Counted from the first letter of the stretch, positions 1 through 8,297 are shown. The stretch is 64,000 nt of DNA from Prauserella halophila (GCF_024171895.1 NZ_JAMTCQ010000008.1:868001-932000), one strand, 5' to 3'. Numbers and translations: made by a program. Notes: generated by a model not told the origin, from the sequence alone.

Positions 1-2
1 AC

Positions 3-101
3 CTCCACCGCGGCGGGCTCGGCGCGAAACTCGACGCGCTGACCGGCGCCACGGAGGTCACCTTCGAGTTCGACGTGTCGGTGCTGCGGAGGAAGGAATG
101 A
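3..101 (+). CDS. C-terminal fragment of an unrecognised protein
   Basis: The window opens inside a reading frame that runs to a TGA at 99-101 and gives 32 residues ending TFEFDVSVLRRKE. The alternation of hydrophobic residues suggests a final beta strand followed by a basic tail. I do not recognise the family from this fragment. It lies 73 bases upstream of the FhuF-like gene on the same strand, so the two may be co-transcribed. Confidence 0.45.
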   Translation, partial: LHRGGLGAKLDALTGATEVTFEFDVSVLRRKE

Positions 102-174
102 GGCCCGCCCGTACGGTCGGGAGCGGCACGGCCGGGAACGGAACGGTCGGCGACCCGGGGCATGGGAGGAGAAC

Positions 175-819
175 ATGACCGAGCTGGCGGCGAGCGTGCT
201 GGCCGACCGCACCTGGCTGCGGGAGGATCTGCGGCGCGCGGCAGGACTCTACGGCGCGGCCGGCGAGCGCGTGCTGGGGACGATCCGGTGGTACTCGTCG
301 TCGTCGATGCTCGTGGCGCCCGCACTGGAAGCACTGGTCCATACCGGCACGGCGACGGATCCGTCGCTGGATGCCGTGCTGCTGGACGTCCACCACGACG
401 GGCGGATCCTCGACGCCCGGTCGGTGCGGCCGCTCGACGGTGGACTCGACCGGCTCGCGGCGGCGTTCGCGAGCTCGCTGGGTGCGGCGACCGAGGCGAT
501 CGCGGACGTCAGCGGAGCGACACAGCGGTCGCTGTGGGCGATCGCCGCGGACTCGATCGGGAACCGGTTGCTGTGGGCGGGGTCACGGCTGAGTGCGACC
601 GAGGACGCGATGCGCCTGGCCGGCGAGCTCGGCGACGGCATCGCCGCGGCGGGCGCGCCGATGCCGCGACCGTTGTTCACCGAGGTGGGCGGTACCCCGG
701 TGGTGCGGCGGACGTCCTGCTGCCTGATCTACGACATCCCCGGCGGCCAGAAGTGCACCAGCTGTCCGAAACAGACCCCGGAGGAACGGACCCGGCGACT
801 GCGCTCACTGCTGGGCTGA
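175..819 (+). CDS. FhuF-like (2Fe-2S)-binding protein
   Basis: 214 residues. The C-terminus carries the FhuF-type iron-sulfur motif: two adjacent cysteines (RTSCCLIYD, about residues 180-181), then about ten residues later a C-x2-C pair (KCTSCPKQT). These four cysteines bind a 2Fe-2S cluster in the FhuF C-terminal domain family, whose characterised member reduces ferric siderophores. The N-terminal two thirds are alpha-helical and variable, as usual for actinobacterial members. The ATG at 175 is preceded by a strong ribosome site (GGGAGGAG). No siderophore transport gene is visible nearby, so the substrate cannot be inferred. It converges on allB, with a long hairpin between them. Confidence 0.85.
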   Translation: MTELAASVLADRTWLREDLRRAAGLYGAAGERVLGTIRWYSSSSMLVAPALEALVHTGTATDPSLDAVLLDVHHDGRILDARSVRPLDGGLDRLAAAFASSLGAATEAIADVSGATQRSLWAIAADSIGNRLLWAGSRLSATEDAMRLAGELGDGIAAAGAPMPRPLFTEVGGTPVVRRTSCCLIYDIPGGQKCTSCPKQTPEERTRRLRSLLG

Positions 820-947
820 CGACGGCCGCGAGGACCACGCGTACTCGGCGCAACCGCACGGCCCTGCCGCCCGGCACACCTTGAGCCAGGAGCACGGGAC
901 ACCTGGAACTGGGGCACGGGACACGCCTTGGCCAAGGGAGCAATAGG

Positions 948-989
948 GCGGTGGACGCCCCGAAGGTGGGCTTGGGGGCGTCCCACCGC
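948..989. terminator. Long hairpin between convergent genes
   Basis: Arm 948-965 (GCGGTGGACGCCCCGAAG) pairs with 971-989 (CTTGGGGGCGTCCCACCGC), leaving one bulge and one mismatch over about 18 base pairs. It sits between the ends of the FhuF-like gene and allB, so it probably stops transcription from both sides. No U-tract follows. Its core (GCCCCGAAGG...CTTGGGGGC) matches the hairpin at 36532-36585. Confidence 0.7.
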
Positions 990-1028
990 GCTCCGCGTTC
1001 GGCCGGGGCGGCGCCGCGGCAGGGCCGC

Positions 1029-2390
1029 TCAGTGCTGTCCACTCCGGACAGAGGGAGTCGATTCCTCCCTGGTCAGAAACTCCCCGAACGGCTCGGCCGG
1101 ATGGTCGAGGGCGATCTCGCGGCCGCGCAACCAGCTCGCGCGCACGACTCCGGCCAGCGCTCGCTCGTGGTAGGCACTCACCGGGTTGCGGTGCTGCAGC
1201 CGTGTCCGGTCGACGACGAACGCCTCGTCGGGTGCGAACACCGCGAAGTCCGCATCGCATCCGACGGCGATGCGCCCCTTGCCGGACAGGCCGACCTGCT
1301 CGGCCGGACCCTGCGCCATCCACCGCACGACGTCGTCGAGGGTGAATCCCCGCGACCGTGCCCCGGTCCACACCGCGGGCAGACCCACCTGCAGCCCGGC
1401 GATCCCGCCCCAGGCGTCGCCGAAGTCGCCGCTGTCGAACCGCTTCAGGTCCGGGGTGCACGGCGAATGGTCGGTCACGACGCAGTCGAGCACACCGTCG
1501 CCCAGAGCCCGCCACAGCTCTTCCCGGTTGCCGGCCTCACGGATCGGCGGGCAGCACTTGAACTCGGTGGCGCCGTCGCGGATCTCCTCGGCGACGAAAC
1601 TGAGGTAGTGCGGACAGGTCTCGGCCGTCACGCGCACCCCGTCGGCACGCGCCTGCGCGAGCATCGGGACCGCATCACCCGACGCGAGGTGCAGGATGTG
1701 CACGCGCGCACCCGTTCGGCGCGCGAGGTCGAGCACGCGGGCGATCGCCGTGTTCTCCGCGGCGCGGGGCCGCGAACCGAGGAAATCGGCGTACGAGCGG
1801 CCGTGCACGGCGGGTGCCCCGCCGATCGTCTCGGCGTCCTCGGCGTGCACGATCAGCAGCCCGTCGAAGGCGGCCAGCTCGCGCATCGCCTCCTCGAGGC
1901 CCGCCTCGTCGAGCGGGGCGAACTCGTCCACGCCCGAGTGCAGCAGGAAGCACTTGAAGCCGAACACGCCCGCGTCGTGCAGCGGCCGCAGCTCGCCACG
2001 GTTACCGGGGACCGCACCACCCCAGAATCCGACGTCGACGGCGATGCGCCCCTCGGCCGCGCGGCGCTTGACGTCGAGCGAGGTCACGTCGACGGTCGGC
2101 GGCAGGCTGTTGAGCGGCATGTCGACGAGCGTGGTGACCCCACCGGCCGCCGCCGCGCGCGTGGCGGTGTCGAAGCCCTCCCAGTCACTGCGGCCGGGAT
2201 CGTTGACATGCACGTGCGTGTCGACCAGCCCGGGCAGCAGGACCTCGTCCTCGCGCAACTCCACCACGCGATCGCCGGTGAGCGTGTCGTAGTCCTCGAC
2301 CGCAGCGATGCGCCCGCCCGACACGCCGACGCTGCACGACCGCTCCCCGTCGGGCGTGACCGCACGCGGCGCCCGGAACACCAGGTCCAT
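1029..2390 (-). CDS. allB: Allantoinase
   Basis: 453 residues, the usual length for cyclic amidohydrolases. It hydrolyses allantoin to allantoate, the fourth step of urate breakdown. Visible metal ligands are the HxH of [11 protein letters not shown] (His59, His61), the lysine of FKCFLLHSG (about residue 145, carbamylated in the family), the histidine in TAETCPHYL and the DHSPC aspartate. The DHSPC and RxxGLQVGLP stretches favour allantoinase over dihydroorotase or hydantoinase. I chose the ATG at 2390 because GCGAGGAGG precedes it at the right distance and because upstream in-frame codons run into the regulatory region. The gene is divergent from the XRE-cupin regulator, with palindromes in the shared promoter region. 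Confidence 0.93.
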   Translation of the reverse strand: MDLVFRAPRAVTPDGERSCSVGVSGGRIAAVEDYDTLTGDRVVELREDEVLLPGLVDTHVHVNDPGRSDWEGFDTATRAAAAGGVTTLVDMPLNSLPPTVDVTSLDVKRRAAEGRIAVDVGFWGGAVPGNRGELRPLHDAGVFGFKCFLLHSGVDEFAPLDEAGLEEAMRELAAFDGLLIVHAEDAETIGGAPAVHGRSYADFLGSRPRAAENTAIARVLDLARRTGARVHILHLASGDAVPMLAQARADGVRVTAETCPHYLSFVAEEIRDGATEFKCCPPIREAGNREELWRALGDGVLDCVVTDHSPCTPDLKRFDSGDFGDAWGGIAGLQVGLPAVWTGARSRGFTLDDVVRWMAQGPAEQVGLSGKGRIAVGCDADFAVFAPDEAFVVDRTRLQHRNPVSAYHERALAGVVRASWLRGREIALDHPAEPFGEFLTREESTPSVRSGQH

Positions 2391-2434
2391 TCCCGCACCT
2401 CCTCGCTGCGTACTGCGACCCGCAGCCAAGCACA

Positions 2435-2478
2435 TGTGAAGCCATGGGTAAACACTTGCGTGAAGTGTTTCCTTCACA
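2435..2478. promoter_or_regulatory. Nested operator between allB and its divergent regulator
   Basis: A perfect inverted repeat AAACACTT (2450-2457) - GCGTG - AAGTGTTT (2463-2470) is enclosed by a second one, TGTGAAG (2435-2441) and CTTCACA (2472-2478). Both lie in the 127-bp gap between the allB start (2390) and the XRE-cupin start (2518). Regulators of this type often bind their own promoter, so I infer this is its operator, controlling both genes. Confidence 0.7.
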
Positions 2479-2517
2479 CCCACCCCACGCCGCACCCGGC
2501 TGCGCTAGATTTCTCCC

Positions 2518-3177
2518 GTGTTCCCTGCCGACGAACTGCACCTCGGCGCTCGCATCCGGTCGCTGCGCACCGGGCGCGGCGTGTCCCTGCGCGCACTGGC
2601 TGCCGACCTCGACATCAGCCCGAGCGCGCTGTCGCAGATCGAACGCGGCAAGCTGCGCCCGTCCGTGACCCGGCTCCTGCAGATCATGTCGGCACTGGAC
2701 GTGTCACTGTCCGCGGCCTTCGGCGAGACCGCACCGGATGCGACGGCACTCGCCGAGACGGCACCGGGCCCGCCCACCTCCGATTCCGGCCCCGGCGACG
2801 CCGGTACGGACGGCCCCGACACCGATGAGCCCGGCCGGAGCGAGCCCGTCGTGGTCACCCGCGCCGACGAGGCTGCGGTGCTCTCGCTCGGCGACGGGGT
2901 GACGTACCGGAGCCTCACCCCCGTAGCGCTGTCCGGCACGGAGGTGTACGAGACGGTCTACCCACCGGGGTCGAGGTCGAGCCAGGACGCCGAGTACCTG
3001 CGCCACACCGGCCACGAGATGGGCAGCGTGACGGCCGGCAGACTGACCGTCGACGTCGACGGGGTCCCCCACGAACTCGGCCCCGGCGACGGCATCCGCT
3101 TCCCGTCCGCAACCCCGCACCGCATCCGCAACGACGGCGACGAACCCGCCGTCGCCGTGTGGATCAACGTGCACTGA
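2518..3177 (+). CDS. XRE-family transcriptional regulator with cupin domain
   Basis: 219 residues. Residues about 8-65 form an HTH of the XRE/Cro type (RSLRTGRGVSLRALA, then SPSALSQIERGKLRPS). A Pro/Asp/Thr-rich linker spans about residues 75-120, and residues about 145-219 are a cupin small-molecule domain (GHEMGSVTAGRLTVDVDG, then GDGIRFPSATPHRIRN). This architecture is typical of ligand-responsive regulators of nitrogen and amine catabolism. Its divergent position next to allB suggests it senses a purine-degradation intermediate; that is inference. The start is GTG at 2518. The last codons form the first unit of a 19-bp tandem array. Confidence 0.85.
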   Translation: MFPADELHLGARIRSLRTGRGVSLRALAADLDISPSALSQIERGKLRPSVTRLLQIMSALDVSLSAAFGETAPDATALAETAPGPPTSDSGPGDAGTDGPDTDEPGRSEPVVVTRADEAAVLSLGDGVTYRSLTPVALSGTEVYETVYPPGSRSSQDAEYLRHTGHEMGSVTAGRLTVDVDGVPHELGPGDGIRFPSATPHRIRNDGDEPAVAVWINVH

Positions 3178-3312
3178 GCGGATCGACGTGCACTGAGTGG
3201 GTCAACGTGCGCCGGGTGGGTCAACGTGCGCCGAGTGGATCGACGTGCGCCGGGTGGGTCAACGTGCGCCGGGTGGGTCAACGTGCGCCGGGTGGATCGC
3301 CGCGCACTGGCG
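3161..3312. repeat. 19-bp tandem array, eight units
   Basis: Units with consensus GGGTCAACGTGCGCCGGGT start at 3161, 3180, 3199, 3218, 3237, 3256, 3275 and 3294, with a few substitutions; the last unit is degenerate. Unit 1 overlaps the final codons and stop of the XRE-cupin gene. Units are contiguous with no spacers, so it is not a CRISPR array. It fills most of the gap between that gene and the convergent hydroxypyruvate isomerase-like gene. Confidence 0.92.
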
Positions 3313-3346
3313 GTCCGTGCCGGACCCCGCGCTCACCCCGACCCGC

Positions 3347-4171
3347 TCAGTGCCGGGCTGCGCGGCGCCCGCGGGGCAGCCACTCCAGCGCGGTGAGTGT
3401 GTCCGTGCTCGGCAGGTATTCCAGGCCCACGAACCCGTCGTAGCCTGCGGCTTCGAGCGCGACGAGGTGGCGGTCGAGGTCCGTGGTGCCACTGCCCGGC
3501 TCGTGGCGGCCGGGCGCGTCGGCCAGCTGGACGTGCCCGGTGCGCGCGGCGTGCTCGGCGACCGTATCGAGATCCCCGACGACGGCGCGGTGATACAGGT
3601 CCGTGAGCAGGGTCAGCTCGGGCCTGCCGACGCGGTCGAGCACGGCCAGCGCCTCGGCGGTCGTGGTCAGCGGGTACGCGGGGCGGCCCGACAGCGCCTC
3701 CAGCACGATCGTCCCGTCGACCGCACCGACCCGGCGGGCCAGCCGGTCCAGGGTGGCTGCGGCGACCTCGTCCTGCTCCGCCGGATCGACGCCCTCGAGG
3801 CGGTTACCGTACAGCGCGTTGAACCGCCGGGTGCCCAGCCTGCGGGCGATGTCGAGTGCCACGTCGACGCTCTCGGCCAGCTCCGCCTCACGGCCGGGCC
3901 ACGACACGAGCCCGCTGTCACCGGCCGCCATGTCGCCCGCGAAGAAGTTCAGGCTGACCAGGCTCACCCCGGCGTCGGCGATCGCGGAGACGAACGCATC
4001 GACCTCGGCGCCCGTCGGGACGGCCACGGCACCGAACGGCCACCAGCACTCCACCGCGTCGAACCCGGCCTCGCGCGCCGCCCGGGGACGCTCGAGCAAG
4101 GGCAGCTCGGTGAACAGCGTCGAGAGGTGGGCGTCGAACGGCAGGCCGTGCAGCGTGGGGTCCGGGATCAT
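3347..4171 (-). CDS. hyi: Hydroxypyruvate isomerase-like TIM-barrel protein
   Basis: 274 residues of the AP-endonuclease-2-like TIM-barrel superfamily (Hyi/OtnI group). Recognisable features are FDAHLSTLFTELPLLERP at the N-terminus, GFDAVECWWPF, LNFFAGDMAAGDSGLVS, FNALYGNR, VLEALSG (metal-binding Glu), LLTDLYHRAVVGD and FVGLEYLPS at the C-terminus. Hyi interconverts hydroxypyruvate and tartronate semialdehyde in the glyoxylate branch of ureide breakdown, which fits the neighbouring allantoin genes. The ATG at 4171 is preferred over one 33 bases upstream because family members begin near the FDAHLSTLF segment. No glyoxylate carboligase or tartronate semialdehyde reductase gene is present, so the exact substrate is uncertain. 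Confidence 0.8.
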   Translation of the reverse strand: MIPDPTLHGLPFDAHLSTLFTELPLLERPRAAREAGFDAVECWWPFGAVAVPTGAEVDAFVSAIADAGVSLVSLNFFAGDMAAGDSGLVSWPGREAELAESVDVALDIARRLGTRRFNALYGNRLEGVDPAEQDEVAAATLDRLARRVGAVDGTIVLEALSGRPAYPLTTTAEALAVLDRVGRPELTLLTDLYHRAVVGDLDTVAEHAARTGHVQLADAPGRHEPGSGTTDLDRHLVALEAAGYDGFVGLEYLPSTDTLTALEWLPRGRRAARH

Positions 4172-4218
4172 GCGCCCATTCTGGCCCGCCCGCCGCAGCC
4201 CCACGTAACCTTCCCTTC

Positions 4219-4692
4219 GTGGGACACCTGGAAGCCGAGTTCACGAGCGAGCCCTTCCACGGGGAAGGCGCGCCACCGGAGCACGCCGTCCAGGCGCGTG
4301 CCGCGGCCGAGGAGGCGGGCCTGAGCACGGACTTCGGCCCGCTCGGCACATCGGTCCGTGGCGAGGAGGACGCACTGCTCGACGCCCTGCCCGCCATCGC
4401 GCGCGCGGCTCTCGACGGTGGTGCCACCCGCCTCACCCTGCGGCTGCAACAACCCGGTGCCGCCGTCGAACCGGACGGCTCCGAGACCGGCAGCGTGCTG
4501 GACAGCATGGTGCGCCTGGTGGAGGCCGAACTCGGGACACGACTGTCCGATCTGGACAGATCGGGGAAACAGCGTGCGGTACGGCTGCTCGACGAGCGGG
4601 GCGCATTCCAGCTGCGCCGGTCCGTGGCCGCGGTCGCCGAACTACTCGGCGTCACCCGCTTCACGGTGTACAACTACCTCAACCGGGACTGA
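4219..4692 (+). CDS. Regulator fusing a YqgV/MTH1187-type domain to a DauR-type HTH
   Basis: 157 residues, GTG start. The N-terminal half (about residues 1-80: LEAEFTSEPFHGEG, FGPLGTSVRGEEDALLDALP, ALDGGATRLTLRL) matches the thiamine-binding MTH1187/YqgV fold (old DUF77). The C-terminal half (about 108-156: GKQRAVRLLDERGAFQLR, SVAAVAELLGVTRFTVYNYL) matches the C-terminal HTH of the YheO/DauR family. I infer a one-component regulator whose ligand may be a small heterocycle. Its position between hyi and the urate operon, 255 bases upstream of uraD, makes it a candidate regulator of that operon. It is divergent from hyi with only 47 bases between starts. Confidence 0.72.
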   Translation: MGHLEAEFTSEPFHGEGAPPEHAVQARAAAEEAGLSTDFGPLGTSVRGEEDALLDALPAIARAALDGGATRLTLRLQQPGAAVEPDGSETGSVLDSMVRLVEAELGTRLSDLDRSGKQRAVRLLDERGAFQLRRSVAAVAELLGVTRFTVYNYLNRD

Positions 4693-4827
4693 CCGCCACT
4701 TACCGGGAAGGGTCCGGCCCCGGTACGCGGCGCGCACCTCCCGTTCGTCCGGCAGTCGCGGTGCTACCGCCCCCGGCCCTCGCACGCGCGCAGGCACACC
4801 CCGCTGCGCCGTCCGCCTGTGCACTCC

Positions 4828-4907
4828 GCCTGTGCACTGATTTCAACAAGCTACACCGCCCGCCTGCGCACTGATTTCAACAAACGCCTGTGCACTGATT
4901 TCAACAA
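4828..4907 (+). repeat. Three 22-bp direct repeats upstream of the urate operon
   Basis: GCCTGTGCACTGATTTCAAC followed by AA occurs at 4828-4849, 4862-4883 (one substitution) and 4886-4907, spaced 34 and 24 bases apart. The third copy runs into the -35 region of the uraD promoter and supplies half of the palindrome TCAACA-AAA-TGTTGA (4901-4915). The arrangement looks like a cluster of regulator-binding sites. Confidence 0.8.
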
Positions 4908-4947
4908 AATGTTGACGTACGGGTAGGCCTCGCTTAGTTTTCCACGG
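4901..4947 (+). promoter_or_regulatory. uraD promoter, probably leaderless
   Basis: TTGACG (4912-4917) and TAGTTT (4935-4940) are separated by 17 bases, a good housekeeping-type promoter. Only seven bases lie between the -10 element and the ATG at 4948, and no ribosome site is present, so the transcript probably starts at or next to the A of the start codon. A TCAACA-AAA-TGTTGA palindrome covers the -35 box. Confidence 0.65.
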
Positions 4948-5421
4948 ATGAGCCACCTTCGGCTGGCCGACTTCAACACGGCCGATCCGGACCACATCCG
5001 CCCACTGCTGACCGACTGCCTCGACGTCGACCGGTGGACCGAACACGTGCTGGCGGGCCGCCCGTATGCCGACGTCGGCGCGCTGCTGGCCCATGCCCCG
5101 ATCACGCTCGAACCGGCAGAGATCCACACCGCGATGACGGCCCATCCGCGGATCGGTGAGAAACCGACCGCGGGGACGGCACGCACCGAACAGTCCGGTG
5201 TGGACGATGAGCACGCCGAACGGTTCCGCACGGCCAATGCCGAGTACGAGGAGCGCTTCGGCCACGTGTTCCTGGTGTGCGCAGGCGGCCGCAGCGGCGC
5301 CGAACTGCTCGAGAACCTCCGCGGCCGCCTCGGCAACGACCCCGACACCGAACTGCGCGTCGCGGGCGAAGAACTGGTCAAGATCGCGCTGCTGCGCCTG
5401 GAGAAAGCGGTGACCGCATGA
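4948..5421 (+). CDS. uraD: 2-oxo-4-hydroxy-4-carboxy-5-ureidoimidazoline decarboxylase
   Basis: 157 residues, normal for stand-alone OHCU decarboxylases. It converts OHCU to S-allantoin, the third step of urate oxidation. The catalytic histidine lies in TAHPRIGEK (His66), and the conserved FGHVFLVCAGGRSGAELL and ELVKIALLRL stretches follow. It is the first gene of an operon: its stop TGA overlaps the ATG of uraH in an ATGA, indicating translational coupling. The promoter just upstream suggests a leaderless start at this ATG. Confidence 0.95.
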   Translation: MSHLRLADFNTADPDHIRPLLTDCLDVDRWTEHVLAGRPYADVGALLAHAPITLEPAEIHTAMTAHPRIGEKPTAGTARTEQSGVDDEHAERFRTANAEYEERFGHVFLVCAGGRSGAELLENLRGRLGNDPDTELRVAGEELVKIALLRLEKAVTA

Positions 5422-5741
5422 GTCACGTGACCACCCACGTCCTCGACACCGCACGAGGCCGCCCCGCCGCGGGTGTCCCCGTGCGTCTGGACGCACGCGA
5501 CGGCGACTGGTCGACCGTCGCGACCGCCGCGACCGACGACGACGGGCGCGCGCGGGACCTCGGCCCGGACGCCCTGCCCGCGGGGGTGTACCGGCTCGTG
5601 TTCGACACCGAGTCCTACCTCGGCGAGGACTGCTTCCTGCCGGAGGTGACCGTCACCTTCCGCATCATCGATCCGACGGCGCATCACCACGTTCCGGTGC
5701 TGTTGAGCCCGTTCGCCTACTCCACCTACCGAGGGAGCTGA
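5418..5741 (+). CDS. uraH: 5-hydroxyisourate hydrolase (transthyretin-like)
   Basis: 107 residues. It hydrolyses 5-hydroxyisourate to OHCU. The protein begins MSHVTTHVLDTARGRPAAGV with the catalytic His7, contains the RLVFDTESY segment, and ends in HHHVPVLLSP and the signature YRGS tetrapeptide. The start is fixed by the four-base overlap with uraD. Six bases separate its stop from the uricase start, so uraD, uraH and uricase are one transcription unit and give the full urate-to-allantoin sequence. Confidence 0.95.
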   Translation: MSHVTTHVLDTARGRPAAGVPVRLDARDGDWSTVATAATDDDGRARDLGPDALPAGVYRLVFDTESYLGEDCFLPEVTVTFRIIDPTAHHHVPVLLSPFAYSTYRGS

Positions 5742-5747
5742 TTCCGC

Positions 5748-6647
5748 GTGGGCATCACACTGGGACCCAACCAGTACGGCAAGGCCGAGGTCCGGCTCGT
5801 CACCGTCGACCGCCAGGGACCGGTGCATCATCTGAAGGACCTGACGGTGTCGACGGCCTTGCGCGGCACCCTGGAGCGGACCCATCTGACCGGTGACAAC
5901 GCCGACGTCGTGGCCACCGACACCCAGAAGAACACCGTCTTCGCGTTCGCCAAGGACGGCGGCGTCGGGGAGATCGAGGATTTCGCCCTGCGGCTGGCCG
6001 GGCATTTCACCGAGTCGTTCGAGCACATCACGGGGGCACGGCTGCTGGTCTCCGAGCACGACTGGAACCGCATCGACGTCGGCGGAACGCCGCACGATCA
6101 CGCCTTCAGCCGCTCCGGCGGTGAGGAGCGCACCACGGCGGTGACGCTGCAGGACGGCAAGGCCTGGGTCGTGTCCGGGTTGACCGGCCTGACGGTGCTG
6201 AAATCCACCGGATCGGAGTTCCACGGGTTTCCCCGCGACGACTACACCACGCTCGCCGAAACCGACGACCGCATTCTGGCAACCGCACTCACGGCACGCT
6301 GGCGTTACGGCGCCACGGGCGGCATCGACTGGACCGCCTCGTTCGAGGAGATCCGCCGCATACTGCTCGAAACGTTCGCGACGAAACACAGCCTGTCGCT
6401 GCAGCAGACCCTGTACGCGATGGGAGAAGCCGTGCTCGAGGCACGGCCCGAGGTCGCCGAGATCCGGTTGTCCCTGCCGAACAAGCACCATTTCCTCGTG
6501 GACATGAGCCCGTTCGGCCTGACCAACGAGAACGAGGTGTTCTACGCCGCCGACCGCCCCTACGGTCTCATCGAGGGCACCGTGCTCCGGGATGACGAGC
6601 CTGCCGACGAAGCCGGCCTCGCCTGGTACTCGTTGCCCGAGTTCTGA
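5748..6647 (+). CDS. Urate oxidase (cofactor-independent uricase)
   Basis: 299 residues, GTG start, matching the cofactor-free tunnelling-fold uricases. It oxidises urate to 5-hydroxyisourate with O2. Landmarks are NQYGKAEVRLVTVDR at the N-terminus, DNADVVATDTQKNTVFAFAK (the Thr of the Lys-Thr dyad region), EHDWNRID, ARWRYG, and the signature LSLPNKHHFLVDMSPFGL with NENEVFYAADRPYG near the end. No insertion or loss of key segments is visible. It is the third gene of the operon; a 118-base gap separates it from the permease gene, which is probably co-transcribed. Confidence 0.95.
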   Translation: MGITLGPNQYGKAEVRLVTVDRQGPVHHLKDLTVSTALRGTLERTHLTGDNADVVATDTQKNTVFAFAKDGGVGEIEDFALRLAGHFTESFEHITGARLLVSEHDWNRIDVGGTPHDHAFSRSGGEERTTAVTLQDGKAWVVSGLTGLTVLKSTGSEFHGFPRDDYTTLAETDDRILATALTARWRYGATGGIDWTASFEEIRRILLETFATKHSLSLQQTLYAMGEAVLEARPEVAEIRLSLPNKHHFLVDMSPFGLTNENEVFYAADRPYGLIEGTVLRDDEPADEAGLAWYSLPEF

Positions 6648-6765
6648 GTCGTCGACCGGGCTCGACCGTGCCGCTTCCGGGCGCCGATGACCACCGGCGC
6701 CCGGAAGCCCGGTACCGCGGTCAGCGTCGCCACCGCCAGGCCACCGACCACTTTGGAGCGTTCCC

Positions 6766-8139
6766 GTGCACCCCGTCGACACGAAACCGCCGTTACCGCA
6801 ACTGATCGCAGGAGGCCTGCAGCACGTCGCCGCCATGTACGCGGGCGTCGTCGCTCCACCACTGATCATCGGCGGCGCGGTGGGCCTCTCCCCCGGTCAG
6901 TTGAGCCTGCTGATCAGCGCGAGCCTGTTCACCGCAGGACTGGCGACCCTGCTGCAAACGCTCGGCGTGTGGCGGTTCGGGGCCCGCCTGCCGCTCGTGA
7001 ACGGCGTGACGTTCGCGACCGTGGCACCCGTGCTGGCCATCGTCGAGCAGCACGGGCAGGAGGCCTCACTCGGCGTCGTCTACGGCGCGACGCTCGTCGC
7101 GGGAGCGCTGATCGTGCTGGCGGCGCCGTTCTTCTCCCGGCTGACCCGGTTCTTCCCGCCGATCGTCACCGGCACCGTCATCACCCTCATCGGGGTGTCA
7201 CTGCTTCCCGTGGCGGTCGGCTGGATCGCGAACCAGACGGAGTCGGCGAACGGCACGAACCTGCTGCTGGCGGGCATCACGCTCGTGGCGGTACTCGCGT
7301 TCAACCGATTCCTGACGGGATTCTGGAGCCGGATCGCCCTGTTGCTGGGCCTGGTACTGGGCACGCTCGTGGCCTGGCCACTGGGCGAGGTCGACACGTC
7401 GACCCTGTCGGACTCCCCCGCCTTCGGCATCGTCACGCCGTTCCATTTCGGCGCTCCGGTGTTCGACATCGCGGCGATCATTTCGATGGCGATCGTGGCA
7501 CTGGTGATCATGGCCGAGAGCACGGCGGACATGCTGGCCCTCGGCGAAGTCGTCGAGCGGCCCACGTCCGAGCGCACGTTGGCCGACGGGTTGCGTGCCG
7601 ACGGGTTCGGCACCGCCGTAGCGACCGTGTTCGGCGGCTTCGCGTGCACCGCCTTCGCGCAGAACGTCGGGCTCGTCGCGCTGACGCGCATGGTGAGCCG
7701 GTACGTCGTCGCCGCGAGCGGGCTGATCCTCGTGCTGCTGGGCATGTTCCCGGTGACGGGCGGAATCGTGGCGCTGGTGCCGCAGCCGGTGCTCGGCGGC
7801 GCCGGGCTCGTGCTGTTCGGCAGCGTCGCGGTGTCGGGTCTGCGCACGCTGGCGAAGGCGTCGTTCGAGCGGCCCGCCAACGTCACGATCGTCGCCGCCG
7901 CTCTCGGCATCGGCCTCATTCCGATCGCCGCGCCCGAGTTCTACGCCGACTTCCCGTCGGCGCTGCGCACCGTGCTCGACTCCGGCATCAGCGCGGGCTG
8001 TCTCGCGGCCGTGGTGCTGAACCTCGTGTTCGGCGACCGCGCGCGACGGTCCACGGCGAAGGAAGAGACCGCCGGAGCGGATCCGGAATCCACGGGCACG
8101 GGCTCGACCGGCACGTCGACCGAGTCGTCCGGCAGCTGA
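6766..8139 (+). CDS. NCS2 xanthine/urate/uracil permease
   Basis: 457 residues with about 12-14 hydrophobic segments, GTG start. It belongs to the nucleobase-cation symporter-2 family: LIAGGLQHVAAMYAGVVAPP in TM1 has the conserved QH, FGARLPLVNGVTFA follows, VIMAESTADML is the TM8 Glu motif and FAQNVGLVALTRMVSRYV is the TM10 signature. The context behind urate degradation genes suggests it imports urate or xanthine; substrate choice is not decided by the sequence. The C-terminal 30 residues are a Thr/Ser/Gly-rich tail. The first 67-bp direct repeat of the NYN cassette starts 15 bases after the stop. Confidence 0.9.
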   Translation: MHPVDTKPPLPQLIAGGLQHVAAMYAGVVAPPLIIGGAVGLSPGQLSLLISASLFTAGLATLLQTLGVWRFGARLPLVNGVTFATVAPVLAIVEQHGQEASLGVVYGATLVAGALIVLAAPFFSRLTRFFPPIVTGTVITLIGVSLLPVAVGWIANQTESANGTNLLLAGITLVAVLAFNRFLTGFWSRIALLLGLVLGTLVAWPLGEVDTSTLSDSPAFGIVTPFHFGAPVFDIAAIISMAIVALVIMAESTADMLALGEVVERPTSERTLADGLRADGFGTAVATVFGGFACTAFAQNVGLVALTRMVSRYVVAASGLILVLLGMFPVTGGIVALVPQPVLGGAGLVLFGSVAVSGLRTLAKASFERPANVTIVAAALGIGLIPIAAPEFYADFPSALRTVLDSGISAGCLAAVVLNLVFGDRARRSTAKEETAGADPESTGTGSTGTSTESSGS

Positions 8140-8153
8140 CGACTGCCCGCCCG

Positions 8154-8220
8154 CCCGACCTTCCGCCGGGCGGGCGGGACCGGGATCTCGGTGATGAACT
8201 CCCGCAACGTGCTCGCCAAC
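8154..8220. repeat. 67-bp direct repeat, left copy of NYN cassette
   Basis: It matches 9090-9156 at 65 of 67 positions (differences: CCTT/CCTA and GCCAAC/GCTAAC). Read on the minus strand, both copies encode the peptide LASTLREFITEIPVPPARR; in the right copy a TAG follows, in this copy the frame stays open. It contains a GC-rich inverted repeat (CCCGCCCG...CGGGCGGG) at its left edge. Confidence 0.95.
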
Positions 8221-8297
8221 AGCTCGGGCCGGTCTTCAGGGACGAGCGTGGCCGCCAGCAGTGCCTGACTGTCGGTGGCCGCACCTAGCCTGCCTGC

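Noticed and set aside
951-2828. Long plus-strand open frame of 625 codons opposite allB
   Set aside because: It is antisense to a clear allantoinase, has no recognisable domain, and is Arg/Gly/Ala/His-rich as expected for a shadow frame in GC-rich DNA.
3161-3312. CRISPR-like array
   Set aside because: Units are 19 bp and contiguous with no spacers, and no cas gene is present.
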